A stretch of 64,000 nt of DNA from Fluviicola sp. (GCA_002734065.2 NVXU02000002.1:1-64000); one strand, 5' to 3'; counted from the stretch's first letter, positions 27,348 through 36,625 are shown. The notes: generated by a model not told the origin, from the sequence alone. Translations and numbers: made by a program.

Positions 27348-28358
27348 ATGGAAGAGAATATAAATCCCGCAGAGTCGCTACGAATAGTTAGCGAACAAAT
27401 AAAATTAGAAATGCCAACCATCAACCTGCTTCGTGCTGAAGTTGGAAAAGTGATTGTTGGACAAACTTACATGATTGACAGGTTGCTCATTGCGCTGCTC
27501 GCCGACGGACACGTTTTGCTTGAAGGTGTCCCTGGGTTGGCAAAAACCTTAGCAATTAAAACATTGTCGGATGCAATTAACGTAGATTTTAGTAGAATTC
27601 AATTCACCCCTGATTTACTTCCTGCCGATGTTACTGGAACCCTAATTTACAGTCAGAAGTCAGAAAGTTTCTCCGTGAAAAAAGGACCTATCTTTTCTAA
27701 TTTCGTTTTGGCGGATGAAATCAATCGTGCACCTGCAAAAGTGCAATCGGCTTTGTTGGAGGCTATGCAAGAACGACAAGTCACAATTGGAGACGAGACT
27801 TTCAAGTTGCCCTACCCGTTTTTGGTGCTTGCTACACAAAATCCAATTGAGCAAGAAGGAACTTATCCCCTGCCCGAGGCGCAAGTCGATCGTTTTATGC
27901 TAAAGGTATTCTTGGATTACCCGTCAAAAGAAGAGGAACGTCAAATTATACGTGCAAACGTGCAAAAAGAAGGCATGGCAAGTGCGTCAAACGTGATATC
28001 AATCAAAGATGTTGAGCGTTGTCGTTCTCTCGTTAAGCAAGTCTATTTAGACGAAAAAATTGAGCAATACATCGTGGACATTGTTTACGCAACTCGCGAA
28101 CCAGAAAAATATGGACTCGGATTTTTAGAACCTATGATTAGCATAGGATGTTCGCCTCGTGCAAGTATTAACTTGGCATTGGCAGCAAAAGCATTTGCGT
28201 TTTTGCAAGGTCGTGGATTTGTAATTCCAGAAGATATTAGAGAAATTGCTCCCGATGTAATGCGCCACAGAATGGGATTAACTTATGAAGCCGAAGCGGA
28301 GAATCTAACAGCATCCGATATCGTTGCAAAAATTGTTGCTAAAGTCGAAGTTCCTTAA
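27348..28358 (+). CDS. moxR: MoxR family AAA+ ATPase
   Basis: About 336 aa from ATG 27348; the track start is a TTG at 27243 that overlaps the divergent gene's start, and the family N-terminus fits MEENINPAESL. Walker A GVPGLAKTL, Walker B FVLADEINRAPAKVQSALLEAMQE and LATQNPIEQEGTYPLPEAQVDRF are all present. MoxR proteins are chaperone-like ATPases acting with VWA proteins; here it heads the bat operon. Confidence 0.94.
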   Translation: MEENINPAESLRIVSEQIKLEMPTINLLRAEVGKVIVGQTYMIDRLLIALLADGHVLLEGVPGLAKTLAIKTLSDAINVDFSRIQFTPDLLPADVTGTLIYSQKSESFSVKKGPIFSNFVLADEINRAPAKVQSALLEAMQERQVTIGDETFKLPYPFLVLATQNPIEQEGTYPLPEAQVDRFMLKVFLDYPSKEEERQIIRANVQKEGMASASNVISIKDVERCRSLVKQVYLDEKIEQYIVDIVYATREPEKYGLGFLEPMISIGCSPRASINLALAAKAFAFLQGRGFVIPEDIREIAPDVMRHRMGLTYEAEAENLTASDIVAKIVAKVEVP

Positions 28359-28360
28359 AA

Positions 28361-29227
28361 ATGGATACCAAAGAACTTTTAAAGAAAATTCGCCTGCTGG
28401 AAATCAAAACCAAAGGCCTCACCAAACATATTTTTTCTGGTGAGTATCATTCTGCGTTTAAAGGACGTGGAATGACATTTTCTGAAGTTCGAAATTACCA
28501 AATTGGCGATGAAGTGAGAACCATTGACTGGAATGTGACTGCTCGTTTTAATGAACCTTATGTCAAAGTTTTTGACGAAGAGCGAGAGTTAACCGTCATG
28601 TTAATCATCGATGTTTCTGGTTCTGGAAATTTTGGTTGGGAGAACAAAACCAAAAAGGATTTGGCGCTCGAATTAGCAGCCGTTTTATCATTCTCCGCTA
28701 TTTCTAACAATGATAAAGTTGGCGCCATCTTCGTTTCAGACAAAGTCGAAAAATACATCGCTCCCGGAAAAGGGAAAAAGCATTCTTTGGTCATTTTGAG
28801 AGAATTAATTGAAATTCAACCGGAGAATAAAGGAACGGACCTCAATGAGGCGTTAAAATTCTTCCGAAATACACAAAAAAAACGAAGCATTGCTTTTGTA
28901 ATCAGTGATTTTATGGATGAAAACGATTTCATGGAAGGCTTGAAAGTTACACGCAAAAAACACGACATGGTGGCTTTGCGATTAATTGACGAAGCCGAGA
29001 AAGAATTGCCATCCATGGGAGTTGTACAAATGTTCAATGCAGAATCAGGCGCAACAACTTGGGTTAACACGAACAGTCAGAAAGCAAAAACCATTCACGC
29101 TCAGAATTTTAAAGAATTTGACGAGAAACTCGAAAAAGATTTTCAAAAGTCGGGCATCGATTACGCAAGCATTGCAACAGATGAAGATTTCATAAAACCA
29201 TTGGTTAAATTGTTCCAAAATAGATGA
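28361..29227 (+). CDS. DUF58 domain protein
   Basis: 288 aa. The DUF58 signature EVRNYQIGDEVRTIDWNVTAR is followed by EERELTVMLIIDVSGSG, a VWA-like metal-site strand. DUF58 proteins nearly always follow MoxR and are thought to be its adaptor or client. It lies 2 bp after moxR and its stop overlaps the next ATG (ATGATG). Confidence 0.9.
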   Translation: MDTKELLKKIRLLEIKTKGLTKHIFSGEYHSAFKGRGMTFSEVRNYQIGDEVRTIDWNVTARFNEPYVKVFDEERELTVMLIIDVSGSGNFGWENKTKKDLALELAAVLSFSAISNNDKVGAIFVSDKVEKYIAPGKGKKHSLVILRELIEIQPENKGTDLNEALKFFRNTQKKRSIAFVISDFMDENDFMEGLKVTRKKHDMVALRLIDEAEKELPSMGVVQMFNAESGATTWVNTNSQKAKTIHAQNFKEFDEKLEKDFQKSGIDYASIATDEDFIKPLVKLFQNR

Positions 29228-30183
29228 TGAATAAACTCACATATCTATTCTCTTTTTTCATCGCACTGAACGTTGCTTCACAAGAATTGCATCAAGAAGC
29301 ATCTGAATCACAGTTAGTTATCGGCCAGTCAATTATACTCACTTATTCTGTTGTTACTGCGAAAAATGACACAGTTTTATTCAAAGAGAAAAGCGATGTG
29401 ATTGAAGCAAGAGCCATAACAAAAACAGGAGATTTATCCTCGGAAGGCATTGAATTTGAGATTACACACCCTTTTATAGACACCTTTATTTTCCAAAAAA
29501 AATCGAAAGAATGGATTGGAAAATACACCATTACAGCATGGGATAGCGGTCTGTTTGTAATTCCAGGTGCGGCAATAATCATCAATGATTCTACCTACTA
29601 TTTTGAAGACATCGCTCTTGTTTCCTACCTCGTTGACCCCATTGACGGAATGGATATTTACGACATCAAAGAAAATTTTGCAGACGTACCGGACAAGCCA
29701 TTTTCCATAGCAGAATTCCTGTCCGATTACTGGTGGTTGTTACTTCTTATTCTGTTTGCTATCATCGCTTTTATTGCTTACCGAAGAAGAAACAAAGACG
29801 AGGATTTTGAAGAAGAGGAACGTCCTATTTCTCTCAAAGAAAGAACCCTTATTGCTATTAACGCCTTGGAAAAGGCAAAATTATGGGAGAAAGACCAATT
29901 GAAAGATCATTTTGTGGAGTTATCCTACATTCTTCGTTCTTATTTAACCAGCAGGTATGAAATTTCTTTGTTAGAAAAAACCACCTACGAAACGAAACTT
30001 CTCCTTACCCAAAAAGGATTGAATGAAGAAACAGTCGATACGATCGCACGCATTCTATCTGAGGCAGACATGGTGAAATTTGCCAAATCAAAGCCCGATT
30101 TAATTGCCATTTTAAGAGTTTCAACACTCGCCAAGCAAATAGTTGCCGAAACCAGCCCATTAGAATTTGACAATGTTGAGTAA
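29224..30183 (+). CDS. DUF4381-like periplasmic/membrane protein of the bat operon
   Basis: 319 aa. Signal peptide (LTYLFSFFIALNVASQ), a beta-rich extracytoplasmic domain to ~160, one transmembrane helix (WWLLLLILFAIIAFIAY), then a basic cytoplasmic helical domain with LSYILRSYLTSRYEIS. This resembles the protein between DUF58 and BatA in many Bacteroidota; function not established. It overlaps DUF58 by 4 bp and batA by 11 bp. Confidence 0.7.
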   Translation: MMNKLTYLFSFFIALNVASQELHQEASESQLVIGQSIILTYSVVTAKNDTVLFKEKSDVIEARAITKTGDLSSEGIEFEITHPFIDTFIFQKKSKEWIGKYTITAWDSGLFVIPGAAIIINDSTYYFEDIALVSYLVDPIDGMDIYDIKENFADVPDKPFSIAEFLSDYWWLLLLILFAIIAFIAYRRRNKDEDFEEEERPISLKERTLIAINALEKAKLWEKDQLKDHFVELSYILRSYLTSRYEISLLEKTTYETKLLLTQKGLNEETVDTIARILSEADMVKFAKSKPDLIAILRVSTLAKQIVAETSPLEFDNVE

Positions 30184-31204
30184 TTGGAACATACGTTTTT
30201 GGGAGTACGATTATTTCGCTCCAAACTGGCTGTGGATGCTCGCTGTGGTGCCGGTGATTTTGCTTGTTATTTATTCTCTGGAGAGAAAACGAAAAGGCGA
30301 TGTAAAATATTCGCGTTCGGCTACAGACCAGAACAATATAGGCTCACAGAGTGTCCGTTTACTTCGAAAAGCATTGCTTTTGACTTACGGAATAATCGCT
30401 GCTCTTCTAATTTTAGCCATGGCAAAACCTTATCACTGGAGTCAGCACGACGACTTTAATACCGATTTTAAAGACGGAATTGACATCATTCTTGCCATGG
30501 ATGTTTCACTTTCAATGATGGCGCAAGATTTTAAACCGAACCGGTTGGAGGCTTCAAAAAAAGTTGCCAAAGAATTTGTTGACGGCAGAACTGGCGACAG
30601 AATTGGACTCGTCGTTTATGCTGGAGAAGCTTACACAGCATGTCCAGCAACCTTAGATTATTCAATTCTTAAAGAACAAATTGATAAAATTTCAGGCGAC
30701 AGAATTGAAGGAGGAACGGCTATTGGAACAGGTCTAGGAACTGCCGTAACTCGCTTGCGAAATGACAGTATTGCCTCCAAAGTGATTATTCTACTGACCG
30801 ATGGAAGTAATAATTCTGGAGAAATCACCCCCCTTGAAGCTGCAGAACTAGCAAAAGCCAAGAATATTCGCGTTTATACCATCGGAGTTGGAAAAAATGG
30901 CACTGCACCCTCCCCAATTATCACTCCTTTTGGTGTGCAATATCAAAATATGCCCGTAGAAATTGATGAAGTCACCTTGATGAAAATTGCGGAGATAACC
31001 AACGGACAGTATTTTAGAGCAACGGACACGAAAAGTTTGCAGGGTATCTACAAAGAGATTGAAAAGTTGGAAAAACGTAAAATGGAAGATCAACATTACA
31101 AATCCGAACCTCCGAGTAACCCACAAGCGTTTTTAAACTGGGCATTTGTTTTAACACTGCTTGTTTGGGGTACAAATCATCTTGTTTTTAGACACAGTGA
31201 ATAG
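30173..31204 (+). CDS. batA: BatA, VWA domain protein
   Basis: About 343 aa from ATG 30173 (the track TTG is two codons earlier). Two N-terminal helices, then a VWA domain with MIDAS residues DVSLS and LTDGSNNSGE; a C-terminal helix follows (FLNWAFVLTLLVWG). Bat proteins of Bacteroidetes are linked to aerotolerance and envelope stress. It is coupled to the upstream gene and overlaps batB. Confidence 0.9.
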   Translation: MLSNWNIRFWEYDYFAPNWLWMLAVVPVILLVIYSLERKRKGDVKYSRSATDQNNIGSQSVRLLRKALLLTYGIIAALLILAMAKPYHWSQHDDFNTDFKDGIDIILAMDVSLSMMAQDFKPNRLEASKKVAKEFVDGRTGDRIGLVVYAGEAYTACPATLDYSILKEQIDKISGDRIEGGTAIGTGLGTAVTRLRNDSIASKVIILLTDGSNNSGEITPLEAAELAKAKNIRVYTIGVGKNGTAPSPIITPFGVQYQNMPVEIDEVTLMKIAEITNGQYFRATDTKSLQGIYKEIEKLEKRKMEDQHYKSEPPSNPQAFLNWAFVLTLLVWGTNHLVFRHSE

Positions 31205-32351
31205 TCAAAAGTACACATATCGCTACAATTGGATTTTTATCGCTGTCATTCTTTGGGAAATCATTTTTTGGGGCATTTATGTTTTTGCTGTCGGTTCTAT
31301 TGGCAATTCTGGTAAAAGTACAGACGCAATGATGTATAAATTCCCAGCAGCTTTTAATTTAACTTTCTTGATTGCTGTGATTATTGGCATTTATTTGTTC
31401 AATATTTGGCGATACAATAAGGCAACATCAAAATCCAATTCTCGCGTCTTGCAATCACTGTTAAGACCAGTTTCTACCATGAGTAGCTTCTTGAAATATT
31501 TCTTTTTTCGCAATGCTTTCGTTTTCTTAATAATTGCCTTAGCACAACCTATTTATGGCAAGAAAAAAGTGTCAGGGACTTCAGAGTCATTAGAATTAGT
31601 GGTTGCATTAGACATTTCAAATTCGATGAACACCAAAGATATTTCCAAAGAAGCATCGCGCTTAGACATTTCCAAAAGGGCATTAATTCAGTTGATTAAC
31701 AACCTCCACGGAGAGAAAATTGGCATTGCTCTTTTTGCCAACAATGCGTTTGTGCAACTTCCATTGACCAGAGATTATGCGGCAGCAAAATTATTCATTC
31801 AGGACATCGAATCGGCGATGATTACCAGTCAAGGAACCAACATATCTGAAGCTTTGGAGGTATCTGTGGACATGTTTTCTAAAGAAAAGACAACAAAAGG
31901 GATTATTTTGGTGACAGATGGTGAAAATCACGAAGTTAGTCCTGATGAAATTCTGAAGAAAATAAAGACCGAAAAAGTGCAATTAAGCGTGCTTGGAATT
32001 GGCACAAAAAAAGGAGGGTTGATTCCGAAAAACCCACACAGACCTGAGTTAGGCTACAAAACAAACGCAGTAGGAAAAACGATTGTATCGAAAATGAACC
32101 CGAAGTTTATTCAATCCATTGCGACAAAAGGCGGAGGTCATGCAAACATCAGTTCAAATGAATTTCCAAATCTTTCAGGTTTATTAACACAAATTAATAG
32201 AATGAAACGAACAAAAATAGATAATTTAGAGTTTGATATAAAAGAAGAACGCTATCAGATACCTTTATTAATCTCGATATTCTTCTGGTTGGCATACGTT
32301 TTATGGTCGAAACAGTATGTTGGAGTTTTGGATAGAATTGTTAGACGTTGA
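31197..32351 (+). CDS. batB: BatB, VWA domain protein
   Basis: About 384 aa if started at GTG 31197, which overlaps the batA stop as GTGAATAG; the track start 31161 would overlap by 44 bp. Topology matches batA: two helices, VWA domain with DISNSM and VTDGENHE, and a C-terminal helix (ISIFFWLAYVLWS). The usual neighbour of batA. Confidence 0.88.
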   Translation: MNSQKYTYRYNWIFIAVILWEIIFWGIYVFAVGSIGNSGKSTDAMMYKFPAAFNLTFLIAVIIGIYLFNIWRYNKATSKSNSRVLQSLLRPVSTMSSFLKYFFFRNAFVFLIIALAQPIYGKKKVSGTSESLELVVALDISNSMNTKDISKEASRLDISKRALIQLINNLHGEKIGIALFANNAFVQLPLTRDYAAAKLFIQDIESAMITSQGTNISEALEVSVDMFSKEKTTKGIILVTDGENHEVSPDEILKKIKTEKVQLSVLGIGTKKGGLIPKNPHRPELGYKTNAVGKTIVSKMNPKFIQSIATKGGGHANISSNEFPNLSGLLTQINRMKRTKIDNLEFDIKEERYQIPLLISIFFWLAYVLWSKQYVGVLDRIVRR

Positions 32352-32383
32352 CTCTTGTTAGGATGAAAAATGAAAGATGAAAA

Positions 32384-33256
32384 ATGAAACCGAGAACGGG
32401 AAAATATGAAGAGTTAGATGTGGTTGAATCGAACAACGAGATACGAGTGAATCGGACAGCGAGGTACGAGCGAATCAAACAGCGAGGTACGAGCGAATCA
32501 AAAAGCGAGTGGTCATCGAGCGCTAGTCGAAATGCACGAGCGCTTCGAGTAGCTATTCTCATATCATTCCTTTTCTCCTTTACGTTCTCGTATGGGCAAC
32601 AGTGGCGTGATTCTTTGCAGGCGGCTAGAACAGCATACAAGCAAGAGAATTATGCCGAAGCGTTAAAATATTACGAGTCGGCGCAGAAAAATGCCCCGGA
32701 AAACATTGATTTATCAGATGAAATGGCGCAATCTGCTTACAAAGCAAGAGAGTTTAAAAAAGCAGAAGAAATTTACAAGCAAAGTGGTTCTGCGAAGAAA
32801 GATAAAATTGCAAAGGCCGAAAATTATCACAACATCGGGAACGCAAGAATGAAAAGCAAGGACTACAGTGGTGCCATTGAAGCATACAAAGAATCGTTGC
32901 GAAACAATCCAAACGATGACCAAACGAGGTATAACTTATCGGAAGCAATTCGACAACTAAAGAACAAACAAGAACAGGAAAAGAAAGATAATCAAGACAA
33001 CAAAGACAAAGACAAAGACAAGGACCAAAATAAAGATAATAAAGATCAGAACAAGGAAGGGGACGACCAAAAAGACAAGGACGGCAAGCCGAAAGATGGA
33101 GACGGTAAGAAAAGTAATGACAATAAAAGTCAACTACCGAACAAAACCGTTGACAGAATGTTGGACAAATTAATGAAGCAAGAAGCCGAAACGAAGCGCA
33201 AAGCAAGCGGAACAAAAGGCGGGAATTCTACCCCTAAATCAGGTAAAGATTGGTAA
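32384..33256 (+). CDS. batC: BatC, TPR protein with aberrant N-terminal extension
   Basis: 290 aa. Residues ~80-190 hold TPR units (AARTAYKQENYAEALKYYESA, YHNIGNARMKSKDYSGAIEAYKESLRNNPND), followed by a Lys/Asp/Gln-rich low-complexity tail. The signal-peptide-like stretch VAILISFLFSFTFSYGQ begins only at residue ~56; the 55 residues before it are encoded by 23-bp repeats and no start codon lies next to the hydrophobic stretch. The original start may have been replaced by a repeat insertion. Confidence 0.8.
   Translation: MKPRTGKYEELDVVESNNEIRVNRTARYERIKQRGTSESKSEWSSSASRNARALRVAILISFLFSFTFSYGQQWRDSLQAARTAYKQENYAEALKYYESAQKNAPENIDLSDEMAQSAYKAREFKKAEEIYKQSGSAKKDKIAKAENYHNIGNARMKSKDYSGAIEAYKESLRNNPNDDQTRYNLSEAIRQLKNKQEQEKKDNQDNKDKDKDKDQNKDNKDQNKEGDDQKDKDGKPKDGDGKKSNDNKSQLPNKTVDRMLDKLMKQEAETKRKASGTKGGNSTPKSGKDW
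32430..32509. repeat. 23-bp tandem repeats in the batC 5' end
   Basis: Three copies (32430-32452, 32453-32475, 32476-32498) of a unit like CAGCGAGGTACGAGCGAAT plus a partial fourth. Since 23 is not a multiple of three, each copy is read in a different frame. The unit is nearly the reverse complement of sequence at 5364-5400, so it belongs to a dispersed family. Further related bases (AGCGCTAGTCGAAATGC) continue to about 32550. Confidence 0.75.
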
Positions 33257-34948
33257 ATGAAGAAATCACTCCTTATCATACAAGCCTTACTCTGCATAGG
33301 TTTCCTCTATGCGCAAGATCCAGAAATCATTCTTAGCATAGACCCTGTGTCCGCAGATATTGGTGAATTAATAACCATTACCGTCAAGTCGAATGTACAA
33401 GGAGAATTGGAAATTGACAACCTGCCAAGTTCGTTTGTTCAAGGCTACGATGTCATGAGCGGCATGGAGCAAGAAATGGATTACAACACCGGGAAAGTAA
33501 TCACCTATTATTACATTTCACAAACAGGCGCCATTGGTAAAAAAGGCAAATATACCATCGGTCCAGCTTTTGTGAAAAAAGGCAACAAAACCTACCCGTC
33601 CAATACGATTGTTGTCAATATTGGCGAAAAAACTGAAGTGTCGACGGCAAATGTTACCGCAGACCAGTTAAAAGAACCTGCATTCGGAACTATTCAAACC
33701 AATAAAACAAGTATCTATGAAGGCGAAGCAATTGTCGTTTTTGCCAAAATTTATTCTCACTTTGAACCGACCCATTTAGAAGGTTATCGTTCTTACGAAA
33801 TTCCCGGAACGATTGATAAAAAAGAACTGGGAAACGTAAATCGCATCATTGTTGACAGAGAATATTTCAAAAATATGCAGTTTTACACCTTTGACTACGA
33901 TAAAAATGTGATTTTCCCTTCTGGCACAGGTCAATTTAAAATTTCGCCCTACTCTATGAAGTTGAACCAAAACAGAAAGGGGTATCAATTCAAATCTAAT
34001 TATGCTATTATCACTATTAAACCTTTACCGAACGACCCTCCGAGTGATTTCATTGGCGCGGTTGGCAATTTCACAATAGAGCAAGAAATAGAACAAATTG
34101 ACCTCAACCAAGGGGACGTTTTTAAGATACTCATTCGCATTATCGGCAGTGGTAATTTGCAGAATATTACCGAGCCATCTCCAACTTTACCGAAAGGTTT
34201 TATCATATACGGAGACCCTGAAGTTAAAGAAGATTACATCTACAATTCTCACGGAACTGAAGGACAAATTAGTTATAAATACAACATTCAGGTCAATAAA
34301 TCAGGGGTGACCAAGTTGCCGCCAACGACGGTTTCATTCTTTGATCCTAAGAAAGAAAAATATGTAACGGTTGCTACGGCTACGTCTGAAATTAAGGTGA
34401 AGGAAGATAAAAATTACATTGCTAGCATCGAGGATGAAGAAGTGCAAGAGCTCAATGCGGAAGATTTTATGCGGAAGTCAGAAGTGGTTGAAGATGATTC
34501 TTCCTTTTTTGGAAGTGTTGGCTTTTGGACGGGGGTATCAACCCCAATTTTGGCTTCTTTCCTATTCTTATTTCTTGCTAAAAAACGAGAAGAATCAGCA
34601 GATGAAATTGAGCAAAAAGGCATCGTAAAAAAGAAGAGCAAGCAGGTTGCAACAAGCATGGTCAGTTTAGAATCGCAAATTTCTGGGGCAAACGACAATG
34701 AATTTTATTCTCAAGTAGAAAAATCACTCAAAACAGCCTTGGAAGTTAAAATACCGGCTGGAGAATCAATGAGTAAGAAAGAATTTTTCTCCAAACTCAG
34801 TCAGAAAGTGAAAGAAGAAACCATTAATAAAGCAAAAAATATTTTTGAGAAATGTGACCAATTCAGGTATGGTTTTCCTTCAGATGAAGGTTCAAAGCAA
34901 GCCATTTTGGAAGAATTAAAAACAGTTTTGGAAGAATTAAAAGAATGA
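33257..34948 (+). CDS. batD: BatD family protein
   Basis: 563 aa. Signal peptide (LLIIQALLCIGFLYAQ), then repeated beta-sandwich domains (IILSIDPVSADIGELITITV ..., FGTIQTNKTSIYEGEAIVVFAKIYS), one transmembrane helix near 430 and a cytoplasmic helical tail. Length and layout match BatD of Bacteroidetes. It starts directly after the batC stop and overlaps batE by 4 bp. Confidence 0.9.
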   Translation: MKKSLLIIQALLCIGFLYAQDPEIILSIDPVSADIGELITITVKSNVQGELEIDNLPSSFVQGYDVMSGMEQEMDYNTGKVITYYYISQTGAIGKKGKYTIGPAFVKKGNKTYPSNTIVVNIGEKTEVSTANVTADQLKEPAFGTIQTNKTSIYEGEAIVVFAKIYSHFEPTHLEGYRSYEIPGTIDKKELGNVNRIIVDREYFKNMQFYTFDYDKNVIFPSGTGQFKISPYSMKLNQNRKGYQFKSNYAIITIKPLPNDPPSDFIGAVGNFTIEQEIEQIDLNQGDVFKILIRIIGSGNLQNITEPSPTLPKGFIIYGDPEVKEDYIYNSHGTEGQISYKYNIQVNKSGVTKLPPTTVSFFDPKKEKYVTVATATSEIKVKEDKNYIASIEDEEVQELNAEDFMRKSEVVEDDSSFFGSVGFWTGVSTPILASFLFLFLAKKREESADEIEQKGIVKKKSKQVATSMVSLESQISGANDNEFYSQVEKSLKTALEVKIPAGESMSKKEFFSKLSQKVKEETINKAKNIFEKCDQFRYGFPSDEGSKQAILEELKTVLEELKE

Positions 34949-35667
34949 ATTATTGGATAAAACATATCGCTTTGATCTTCTTCGGGGTTTTGCCCTTCCT
35001 CTCAATGAGCAATTCTACTTTTAGTGAAGGTATAGAGGCATTTAACACGAAAAATTATGCGCTTGCTGCCGATAAATTTGATTCTATCATTTCCATTTCT
35101 CCGAACAATATTTCTGCTTATTTCAACTATGGTTTGGCAAAAATGAAGACCCGAAATTACGGAGAAGCCATTTGGGGGTTTGAGAAAGTATTAAAATTTC
35201 GACCGGCTGACGCAGAAGCAAAAGAGAAACTACAAGAATGTTATTTAGAAATCAACTCCAACGTTTTTTGGGAATATCGTCTGAATGGTTTTCAGTCCTC
35301 GCTGTATTCTATTTCTGCAAATGCTTGGGGATTTTTGGCTGTTCTTTTTGCCCTTCTTTTAGCTGTCGCAATTGTTGTTTTCAGAACGAAACAATCGCAT
35401 TCTACAAGACGAGTAATGTTGCTCATCGGAGCTGTTAGCAGTTTTTTATTGATTTTCTCTATTCTTCTCGGGACGCTTTCTAAAAATCATGCTACTTCTG
35501 ATCGTTTTGCTATTGTTACGGTTAAGAACGTGAAGAGCTTGCAAGATAAGGTGGTAATTGATGAAGGTTCACTTGTGGAGGTTGTAGAGGTTGATGGGGA
35601 TAAGATGAAGGTAGAATTGGATGGAGAAGTATTGTTGGTGAGGTTGGAGGATGTGAGGGTGGTGTAG
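34945..35667 (+). CDS. batE: BatE, TPR plus SH3-like protein
   Basis: 240 aa. Signal peptide, two or three TPR units (NTKNYALAADKFDSIISISPNN, FNYGLAKMKTRNYGEAIWGFEKVL), two membrane helices in the middle, and a C-terminal SH3-like beta domain (VKNVKSLQDKVVIDEGSLVEVV). Final gene of the bat operon, overlapping batD by ATGA. Direct repeats begin 4 bp after its stop. Confidence 0.85.
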   Translation: MNYWIKHIALIFFGVLPFLSMSNSTFSEGIEAFNTKNYALAADKFDSIISISPNNISAYFNYGLAKMKTRNYGEAIWGFEKVLKFRPADAEAKEKLQECYLEINSNVFWEYRLNGFQSSLYSISANAWGFLAVLFALLLAVAIVVFRTKQSHSTRRVMLLIGAVSSFLLIFSILLGTLSKNHATSDRFAIVTVKNVKSLQDKVVIDEGSLVEVVEVDGDKMKVELDGEVLLVRLEDVRVV

Positions 35668-35670
35668 TTT

Positions 35671-35711
35671 TACGCAGAGATTCACAGAGAAGGCACAGAG
35701 ATTCACAGAGG
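35671..35711. repeat. CACAGAG-type direct repeat, left copy
   Basis: 41 bp starting TACGCAGAGATTCACAGAGA. A closely similar 41-bp copy in the same orientation lies at 36138-36178, so the two bracket the GxxExxY gene. Inverted degenerate copies (CTCTGTG...CCTCTG) occur at ~36375, ~36525 and ~59440. Confidence 0.75.
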
Positions 35712-35729
35712 AAGTAGACCGTAAGAAAC

Positions 35730-36104
35730 TCAGGTGCTAATTAATCGTTTTATCCCATCCACCATTTTGGTTTCATTAAAGTTTAGCAACAGACCTAACT
35801 CATAGCCTCCTAAACGCATGTAAGTTAAAACTTGTGCTGAATGTACTTTCCGAAATTGCTCTACTGTTTTGAGTTCAATTACTATTTCATCTTCAACGAG
35901 AATGTCAATTCTGTAACCTTTGTTCAAGGAAATGTCTTTATAAATGATCGGCATTGGTTTTTCAACTTCAATTCTTAGATTTTGTTTTTTCAGTTCATAA
36001 ATTAAACATTCTTGATAAGCAGATTCGAGAAGACCCGGGCCTAATTGTTTATGAACTTCTATTGCACATCCAATAATAATTTTTGACAAGCTATTTCTAA
36101 TCAT
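35730..36104 (-). CDS. GxxExxY family protein
   Basis: 124 aa. It carries the name motif GPGLLESAYQECL and the nuclease-like core GYRIDILVEDEIVIELKTVE (PD-(D/E)xK-type D...ExK), ending RLGGYELGLLLNFN. The family is common near dispersed repeats and in metagenomes, function unproven. It is bracketed by 41-bp direct repeats, and the first 21 bp around its start codon are duplicated upstream, suggesting it behaves as a cassette. Confidence 0.85.
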   Translation of the reverse strand: MIRNSLSKIIIGCAIEVHKQLGPGLLESAYQECLIYELKKQNLRIEVEKPMPIIYKDISLNKGYRIDILVEDEIVIELKTVEQFRKVHSAQVLTYMRLGGYELGLLLNFNETKMVDGIKRLIST

Positions 36105-36108
36105 TTTT
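36088..36108. repeat. 21-bp duplicated start of the GxxExxY gene, copy 1
   Basis: AAGCTATTTCTAATCATTTT plus one T, covering the start codon and first residues (MIRNSL) of the GxxExxY gene. An identical 21-mer at 36205-36225 would encode MIRNSLNNF and then runs out into repeat sequence. The second copy therefore looks like the stub of a duplicated or deleted gene. Confidence 0.7.
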
Positions 36109-36137
36109 TAATTGTGGGTTGAAAGGTTATGTGGGTT

Positions 36138-36178
36138 TACGCAGAGAACCACAGAGTAGGCACAGAGAAGCACAGAGC
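36138..36178. repeat. CACAGAG-type direct repeat, right copy
   Basis: 41 bp starting TACGCAGAGAACCACAGAGT, the partner of 35671-35711. It separates the live GxxExxY start from the 21-bp stub at 36205-36225. Confidence 0.75.
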
Positions 36179-36311
36179 TAACTCGTGCCATTGTAAAATT
36201 ATTTAAGCTATTTCTAATCATTTTTGATAGTGGTTTTAAAGGTTCTCCAATATAAGTTAAGGAAAATTATAAGACTCCACCAAATCAATGGACATTTTTT
36301 ATTAAAGGTAG

Positions 36312-36430
36312 GTTCGATTATAATCATATTCTAAATAGTGTATTATGGATTAATAAACACCTACCCCCAACTCTGTGAACCTCTGCGCCTCCTCTGTGGC
36401 TCTCCGCGTAACATTACCAAAACAACACCC
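36312..36430. repeat. ~120-bp degenerate direct repeat, copy A
   Basis: Starts GTTCGATTATAATCATATTC and contains TCTAAATAGTGTAT, AACACCTACCC, AACTCTGTGAACCTCTGCGCC and GTAACATTACCAA. Copy B at 36467-36588 shares these blocks in order. The 520-bp stretch between the GxxExxY gene and rlmN holds only these repeats; I see no gene in it. Confidence 0.7.
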
Positions 36431-36466
36431 ACCCAACCCCACTATGATTCTTAACATTTTTTTAAT

Positions 36467-36588
36467 GAATTTCAATTATAGTCCCATTCTAAATAGTGTA
36501 TCGTGAATCAAGAAACACCTACCCAACTCTGTGGACCTCTGTGCCTACTCTGCGGTTCTCTGTGTAACATTACCAATACAACACACCT
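36467..36588. repeat. ~120-bp degenerate direct repeat, copy B
   Basis: Shares TTCTAAATAGTGTAT, AACACCTACCC, AACTCTGTGGACCTCTGTGCC and TGTAACATTACCAA with copy A, with scattered substitutions. It ends about 40 bp before the rlmN start and creates the spurious N-terminal extension of that ORF in the track. Confidence 0.7.
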
Positions 36589-36625
36589 CCCCTGCCATAT
36601 TATTTCCTACCTTTACCCTCAACAA

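Noticed and set aside
32754-33215. 153-aa ORF antisense to batC, rich in Leu/Cys/Phe
   Set aside because: Shadow of the low-complexity Lys/Asp tail of batC on the opposite strand; no protein-like features.
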